Shown in pieces: positions 15,912 through 20,068 of a stretch of DNA of 20,068 nucleotides (its first letter is position 1; every line of letters starts with the position of its first letter). A model generated the notes under the pieces. It saw nothing but the letters and a program-made list of their open reading frames with translations. It made no database searches and had not been told where the DNA came from. The DNA is from Candidatus Iainarchaeum sp. (GTDB taxonomy: Archaea > Iainarchaeota > Iainarchaeia > Iainarchaeales > DTGL01). The position numbers and the translations under genes were made by a program. The stretch is taken from positions 1-20,068 of the forward strand of contig JAFCFP010000018.1 in NCBI GenBank assembly GCA_017608575.1, given 5' to 3'.

Positions 15912-16824
15912 AGGGCACTGGAATTAATTCCTCAAAACCGCGTTTTACAGCATACTCTTTAAATATGCCCTCGCATATATTAAAATACTTGCAGCCTGCG
16001 CATTGTGGACCTTTAACCCTTGCAAGCTCGCGCCTGCTGTTTTCTACATCCAAGTTTTCAAAGTCTGGACCAATGTGCTCTTCTTTAAGAACATCCCTTG
16101 CAATGAACTCGCTTAAATTATTCAAGCAGCCAAGCATATAGCACATTGGAACATAACGCATAACACAATGTTTTATTCCATTGCGTGTGCCAACATCAAC
16201 TGTTTCATGAATTACTTCAATTAAGTCAGTTAACCTTGGCACTAATTCATCAAAATGCTTTAATGCATTGCCCTGCGGATGCGGAAAAATAAACTCCATT
16301 CCATTAGCGCCAAGTCTTGCACTGTTTTCAGCAATCAATGGCAAGAAGGAAAGGTTTTGCTTTAGCATTACCGTGTTAGTACAAACATATGCCTTTGGGG
16401 CAAATTTTCTGAAATTCTTCATTCCCTCGGTCAACTGAGCAAAAGCGCCATTCACTCTAACCAAGTAATCATGCAATTCAGCGTTATGGCCATGGATTGA
16501 AAAAACCACTGAATTAAGGCCAGCATCAGTAATTTTTTTTGCAAATTCCTTGTTTGAAAACATTCGTCCGTTCGTAGTAAAACTAATCGTTTTATAACCC
16601 AAATCTTTTGCAAATTTAACCAATTCAATAATGTCCTTTCTAATAGTAGGCTCGCCACCCAAAAAATCAACAAAAGTGGAATTCCTCTCACGACCTCTTT
16701 CAAGAAATGCCTTCACTTGCTCTGTGGACATTGCCTTAAAGCGGTCGCGTTTTTCTGCAGCATAACAAAACCGGCAATTGTTATTGCAACGGTAACCCAA
16801 AGCTATTGCTGTTTTCACTTCCAT
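15910..16824 (-). CDS. Radical SAM enzyme, small HxsC-like paralogue F
   Basis: This 304-residue protein has CNNNCRFC (Cys13, 17, 20), GGEP (56-59), TTNGRMFSNKEF and SIHGHNAELHDYLVRVNGAF. It shares IGPDFENLDVENS and CAGCKYFNICEGIFKEY (Cys275, 278, 284) with paralogue A, which has a comparable IGPDF and CSKCKWSIIC. A MCYMLGC pair lies between core and tail. It is a complete radical SAM enzyme with a probable auxiliary cluster. It leads a two-gene minus-strand operon with the small membrane protein. A TATA-like box at 16861-16870 and AGGAG at 16834-16838, nine bases before the ATG, support the start. Its motif sharing suggests the same HxsA-type substrate or a related one. Confidence 0.84.
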   Translation of the reverse strand: MEVKTAIALGYRCNNNCRFCYAAEKRDRFKAMSTEQVKAFLERGRERNSTFVDFLGGEPTIRKDIIELVKFAKDLGYKTISFTTNGRMFSNKEFAKKITDAGLNSVVFSIHGHNAELHDYLVRVNGAFAQLTEGMKNFRKFAPKAYVCTNTVMLKQNLSFLPLIAENSARLGANGMEFIFPHPQGNALKHFDELVPRLTDLIEVIHETVDVGTRNGIKHCVMRYVPMCYMLGCLNNLSEFIARDVLKEEHIGPDFENLDVENSRRELARVKGPQCAGCKYFNICEGIFKEYAVKRGFEELIPVP

Positions 16825-16845
16825 AAAAAAGCACTCCTAAAAGGA

Positions 16846-17300
16846 TTAATTTGAGCAAATTTTATAAAATGCTGTATTAAGGTCAATATTTGCATGCAAT
16901 TCAATGAACTTAAAGATTTCCACGAATTTTTTGCATCTCTCAATTATTTTTTCCTTTAATGCATTGCATTTTTCAATTGACGGAAAACCAAGCCACAAAC
17001 ATTGCTGAAAGCAGCAATGCCCTTACAAGACAACCGTTCATAGTAACAAAAAAAGTCTCTTCAATGCTGGGATTCTTTTGCAAAAAAGACACAATTTCCG
17101 TAGCAGGAATGCCCCTAGCGGAAGTGAAAGCCAAAAGCAATGGTTCTTCAAGTACAACAATACTTTCCTTGCCTTTCAACTCTTCAAGCACTGAAAGGAA
17201 TTCCACTTACAACAAATATGGATGCACAGGCTTTGAAAAAGAGGAAAACAAAAAAGAAGAAAAGCACTAAAACCAAAAACAAGGCAAGAGTGAAATGCAA
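16846..17300 (-). pseudogene. Probable decayed gene with an N-terminal membrane helix
   Basis: The 532-base gap between the radical SAM gene and the peptidase holds three minus-strand pieces that read like one protein broken by two frameshifts. The first (from TTG 17300) is very hydrophobic, LALFLVLVLFFFFVFLFFKA, ending at a stop near 17190. The second (GTG 17206 to a stop at 16973) reads VLEELKGKESIVVLEEPLLL and goes on to FVTMNGCLVRALLLSAMFVAW. The third continues LGFPSIEKCNALKEKIIERC to a stop at 16846. The pieces have the codon style of the neighbours and nearly abut. I recognise no family. It could instead be two small genes, or assembly errors in one intact gene. I see nothing else in 17301-17356. 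Confidence 0.35.
16861..16870 (-). promoter_or_regulatory. TATA-like box for the radical SAM / membrane protein operon
   Basis: ATTTTATAAA on the minus strand is centred about 41 bases before ATG 16824. Initiation about 26 bases downstream would leave a short leader that contains AGGAG (16834-16838). This is a plausible archaeal promoter, unproven. Confidence 0.4.
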
Positions 17301-17356
17301 ATGCTTGAATTTAAAAAAATCACCCCAAAAAGAAAAAGGTTAAATTTTTTGTTGAT

Positions 17357-18403
17357 TCATACAAGTCCCAAAATGAATGAAAAAAAGTCACCCGAGCAAA
17401 GAATGGTGAGGGCAAATCCGAGAACAATAAAAGGGGCAAAAGGCTGTCTTTCGCCAACTCTCAGCGTAGAAAAAGGGATTTTTTTGCTTTTCCTGAGGGT
17501 TTTTATTTTTTTAACATCCTCTTTTGAAAGACAGTCAAGGTTATGCAATGGCTTTTCCTTTGCAAAGGACAAATAGCCAATAAAGCTTGACTGTAAAAAT
17601 GAAACCCTTTCAAAGCCCCTTTTTTTTGACACAATGAATTCAGCTGGACTCATTCCAGCCTTGAGCCTAGAAAGGGGGACCTTTTTAGTGTAAAGGTTAT
17701 AAGACAAGAACAGCACAAAGAACCGGAAGAAAATGAAAAGTGCAGCAAGCATTAAAAAATTAAAAAGAAAGGAAAGAGTGTAAACCGTGCGAAAATCAAT
17801 TACAACGCGAACTATTGCAAGAATCAAAAAAAACAATTCCATTTTAAAAGTAAAAAAGGCCTTAAGCAATTCAAATGCAAAGAAAAGAATAATGAGAGAA
17901 AAAAAGTAATCAGTGTAAAGGCCAAGGGAGCCAAGTGGTCTCATCACAAACCACACAAAACCCAAAAGAATAACTGCAATCATAAAAACGTTATAGGGAA
18001 CAAAAGAATACTTGAAAGCATCTTTTAAAAGTTTAAATTTGCTTTTTATGATTATAATCAAAACCATGAAAAAGGAAACAGGAACAAAAGTGTTAATGAA
18101 AAAAACGGTTACAATTGACGGATTTGAAATAAGCTTGAATGGAAAAAACAAAAAAAACGCAAAGAAAAGCTTTGCATCTCCAGCTGGCCAGATCCCAAGC
18201 CACCATATAAGAAAAGAAATAAAAAAAGCATACAATAAAACAATGCCAACAGAAAAAAAATTTGAACCTGAAAGGAATTGAAAGAGTGCCCCTACAACAA
18301 GCAGGACAGCAATTGCCTTATTTGGAACTCTTTGAGTTTTAATATCAAAATAGGAAACAATCAATCCAACCAGCAAAGCGAAAGCTATGAGCAATTCTTT
18401 CAT
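17357..18403 (-). CDS. A24-family prepilin/preflagellin peptidase-like membrane protein
   Basis: This 348-residue multi-pass membrane protein has the two aspartates expected of A24 aspartic peptidases, which cut type IV pilin and archaellin leaders at the inner face of the membrane. They are Asp20 in SYFDIKTQRVPN, after the first helix, and Asp76 in WPAGDAKLFFAF. About eight hydrophobic segments are visible. A C-terminal cytoplasmic segment (about 240-320, with LKAGMSPAEFIV) precedes a last helix, an arrangement I associate with archaeal members longer than the bacterial enzyme. The start at 18403 is five bases after the hxsB stop; an upstream ATG at 18442 would overlap hxsB by 35 bases. It appears co-transcribed with hxsB. 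No pilin gene is visible, so its substrate is open. Confidence 0.8.
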   Translation of the reverse strand: MKELLIAFALLVGLIVSYFDIKTQRVPNKAIAVLLVVGALFQFLSGSNFFSVGIVLLYAFFISFLIWWLGIWPAGDAKLFFAFFLFFPFKLISNPSIVTVFFINTFVPVSFFMVLIIIIKSKFKLLKDAFKYSFVPYNVFMIAVILLGFVWFVMRPLGSLGLYTDYFFSLIILFFAFELLKAFFTFKMELFFLILAIVRVVIDFRTVYTLSFLFNFLMLAALFIFFRFFVLFLSYNLYTKKVPLSRLKAGMSPAEFIVSKKRGFERVSFLQSSFIGYLSFAKEKPLHNLDCLSKEDVKKIKTLRKSKKIPFSTLRVGERQPFAPFIVLGFALTILCSGDFFSFILGLV

Positions 18404-18407
18404 TTTA

Positions 18408-19856
18408 TCAACTGAAAACCTTTTCCCTTCCAATCCAGTCAAACAGTATGTCGCGGTCTTTTTCAGAAAAAAGAATCTTTGAAAAAACCGTTTTAATTAC
18501 TTCTTTGTAGGTTTTGCATTTGTCATCCTCTGCTATTTTTGAAACAATAGTGCCCTGGGCTGCATAAGTGTAAATTGGGCAAATTCCACAATAAGGAGAA
18601 AAAGCACAATTATCACACAAATAGTTCTTTTTGGATGAAACATCAAGCATTGCTTTAACGGTGTCATTGTCAAATATTTCACTGTAAGTGGAAGTGAAAA
18701 CATTTCCAATTTTTAATTCATTGAAAAGCTTGCCTTCATCACAGGTGTAAATGTCTCCCTTGTAATTGTACAGCAATTGCCCAATTGCTGCACCACAAGG
18801 CGATTGAATGTCAACAAACATTGGGCCGCGCTTTGTCATAATCTTTTTTAAAAAAATTGTTGTCATTAATTCAACCATTTTTTTTCCATCAATATTTTTT
18901 TGAATAATATAATCAAGCGTTTTTTTGTAAAAATCAACAAATTCTTGGGGCGAATAACCTATTTTTTTCCATGTCTCTGAAGCAAAGCCAATATTGTTCA
19001 ATCCCCTGAGCCAAACATGAGTGAACCCTAAATCAGAATAAGTGTCAATTATTTCTTTTCCCATTGAAAGAGATTTTCTTGAAACAGTGCACAAGGCATT
19101 AAGGTTAAAATCGTACTTGAATTCATCTTTTATTCTTTTAATCCAGTATTCAACAGAATCATAACTGCCCTTGCCGTCTAAAAATTTTCTGTTAAAGTCA
19201 TGCACTTCTTTTGGGCCATCAAGAGAGGTTGAGAGACCCATTACTTTTCTTTCCTTTAGGCTGTCAAGGATTTCATCATTCAACAATGTAAAATTTGAAA
19301 CAACAGAGAACTGCACTTTTTTGCCTGTTTCTTTTGATTTTTCTCTTGCATAATCAATAACTGTTTCAACCACTGGAAAATTAAGCAAGCATTCCCCGCC
19401 TTGAAATTCAATAACTATTGATTTTGCCGGAGTCAAAAACATGAAGTCAACTATTTTTTTGGCTGTTTTTTCATCCATGTCATAGCCCTTTGAAGTGCTG
19501 CTTTCAGCACGTGAATGGCAATAAATACAACGCTGATTGCAACGCATCGTGGGAGTCAAAATGTGCAGTGATGGCCCTTGGAACAAAAAACTGTAATGTT
19601 CTCTCATTCCCTCGATTACTTGTTGAATGTTATCCTCTGAAAGAATGAATCCTTTTTCCTTTAAAATAGAGAAAAGCTCTGGGTTTTCACTCAATTTATG
19701 CAATCTCAACAGGTCAAATTCTTTTTTTGAAAGCAAAACCCATGAACCGTGCTCTGCTGTAACCAAGTAATTGTCCTTGTCAAATTTAAAATAATTAAAA
19801 CTGTTCAAAATATACTCTGACTCAGTCAATGGAGCATTAAAATAAGTTTTAGCCAA
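18408..19856 (-). CDS. hxsB: Radical SAM/SPASM maturase HxsB
   Basis: This 482-residue protein agrees with bacterial HxsB along its length. The N-terminal region has FNYFKFDKDNYLVTAEHGSW (residues 20-39), typical of the maturase's recognition domain, then GPSLHILTPTMRCNQRCIYC with Cys106, 110 and 113. Next come IEFQGGECLLNFP (149-161, GGEC in place of GGEP), STSLDGPKEVHDFNR (209-223) and WLRGLNNIG. The SPASM cysteines are 354, 372, 414, 417, 423, 426 and 447. The start is TTG 19856; an in-frame stop lies seven codons or fewer upstream, so no longer form exists. The adjacent gene is the A24 peptidase. It should act on HxsA with HxsC, although it is encoded about 8 kb away on the other strand. 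Confidence 0.82.
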   Translation of the reverse strand: MAKTYFNAPLTESEYILNSFNYFKFDKDNYLVTAEHGSWVLLSKKEFDLLRLHKLSENPELFSILKEKGFILSEDNIQQVIEGMREHYSFLFQGPSLHILTPTMRCNQRCIYCHSRAESSTSKGYDMDEKTAKKIVDFMFLTPAKSIVIEFQGGECLLNFPVVETVIDYAREKSKETGKKVQFSVVSNFTLLNDEILDSLKERKVMGLSTSLDGPKEVHDFNRKFLDGKGSYDSVEYWIKRIKDEFKYDFNLNALCTVSRKSLSMGKEIIDTYSDLGFTHVWLRGLNNIGFASETWKKIGYSPQEFVDFYKKTLDYIIQKNIDGKKMVELMTTIFLKKIMTKRGPMFVDIQSPCGAAIGQLLYNYKGDIYTCDEGKLFNELKIGNVFTSTYSEIFDNDTVKAMLDVSSKKNYLCDNCAFSPYCGICPIYTYAAQGTIVSKIAEDDKCKTYKEVIKTVFSKILFSEKDRDILFDWIGREKVFS

Positions 19857-19880
19857 AGAAAACCCCTAAATATTGAGTTG

Positions 19881-19897
19881 CTTATGTTTTAAAAAAC
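19881..19897 (-). promoter_or_regulatory. Possible TATA-like box for hxsB
   Basis: TTTTTTAAAACATAAG on the minus strand is centred about 33 bases before the TTG start of hxsB and would give a very short leader. It is AT-rich and weaker than the boxes before hxsD and hxsA. Confidence 0.3.
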
Positions 19898-19943
19898 AAA
19901 TCATTGCAAAGAAAAAATGTTGTGTTGCACAATTCCGACTATA

Positions 19944-19963
19944 AGCCAGCCTGATGGCTGGCT
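19944..19963 (+). terminator. Strong hairpin, possible terminator or element end
   Basis: AGCCAGCC at 19944-19951 and GGCTGGCT at 19956-19963 form a perfect 8-bp stem with the 4-base loop TGAT. On the plus strand a T run follows (GGATTGTTTTT). No plus-strand gene ends here. On the minus strand it lies just after the stop of the edge gene but lacks a following T run, so it may instead be a structural end of a mobile element. Confidence 0.45.
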
Positions 19964-19972
19964 GGATTGTTT

Positions 19973-20068
19973 TTAGTTTGTGGGCAGCATGGTGTTGTAG
20001 AGTTGTGCTTTGAAGCACAGTTCTTGTTGCATATTTGCAAACTTTTTTGCCATGACGTGTGTTCCATA
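19973..20068 (-). CDS. C-terminal end of an unrecognised gene at the right edge
   Basis: An open frame enters from the right edge and stops at TAA 19973-19975. The visible 31 residues include AKKFANMQQELCFKAQLYNT and end MLPTN. The helical, basic tail and the hairpin just downstream would suit a transposase end, but there is too little to name a family. Confidence 0.4.
   Translation of the reverse strand, partial: YGTHVMAKKFANMQQELCFKAQLYNTMLPTN
20004..20019. repeat. Short perfect palindrome inside the edge gene
   Basis: TGTGCT at 20004-20009 pairs with AGCACA at 20014-20019 around the loop TTGA; with tighter folding the stem is 7 bp. It lies within the C-terminal codons of the edge gene, about 40 bases from the larger hairpin. 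It may be coincidence or part of an element end. Confidence 0.3.

Noticed and set aside
16959..17576. Plus-strand Lys/Ser-rich frames over the gap and the peptidase end
   Set aside because: They look like translations of A-rich complement; the minus-strand reading has better hydrophobic and codon structure.

Overview
The window looks archaeal, most likely from an AT-rich DPANN-type genome. The main reasons are densely packed A-rich genes, TATA-like boxes 25-35 bases before key starts, short or absent leaders with occasional GGAGGT/GAGGTGA ribosome sites, GTG/TTG starts, an archaeal-style A24 prepilin peptidase, a DUF483 protein and a giant secreted DUF2341/LamG protein. The phylum cannot be fixed from sequence reading alone.

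Layout. (1) 1-5923, minus: one open frame of at least 1974 codons that runs off the left edge. It encodes a secreted mosaic surface protein with a signal peptide, DUF2341, LamG, cysteine-rich segments and Fn3/Ig-like repeats. (2) 5924-6150: a divergent promoter region. (3) 6151-13719, plus: a compact overlapping gene train with two HxsD-like proteins, a radical SAM enzyme, a DUF483 protein, a second radical SAM enzyme, HxsC, then (with its own TATA box) the precursor HxsA with 18 His-Xaa-Ser triplets, a 643-residue SPASM radical SAM enzyme and a membrane-anchored protein. (4) 13730-14605, minus: another small radical SAM enzyme. (5) 14640-15246: an internally deleted IS110-family element with a structured, possibly bridge-RNA-like segment downstream of its transposase remnant. 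(6) 15436-16824, minus: a radical SAM enzyme and a one-pass membrane protein. (7) 16825-17356: a degraded or unrecognised reading frame. (8) 17357-19856, minus: HxsB and an A24 prepilin peptidase. (9) 19857-20068: two hairpins and the C-terminal end of another gene.

The centrepiece is an archaeal version of the His-Xaa-Ser (HxsABCD) peptide-modification system. HxsA would be the ribosomally made precursor, HxsB and HxsC the radical SAM maturases, and HxsD a small helper protein. The bacterial core has two radical SAM enzymes. This locus has seven within about 13 kb, five of them small HxsC-like paralogues, plus two HxsD-like proteins, a DUF483 protein and two membrane-anchored proteins of unknown function. 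No peptidase-ABC exporter is visible here. The product chemistry is not known to me, so the roles of the extra enzymes are inferred from gene order and motif sharing.
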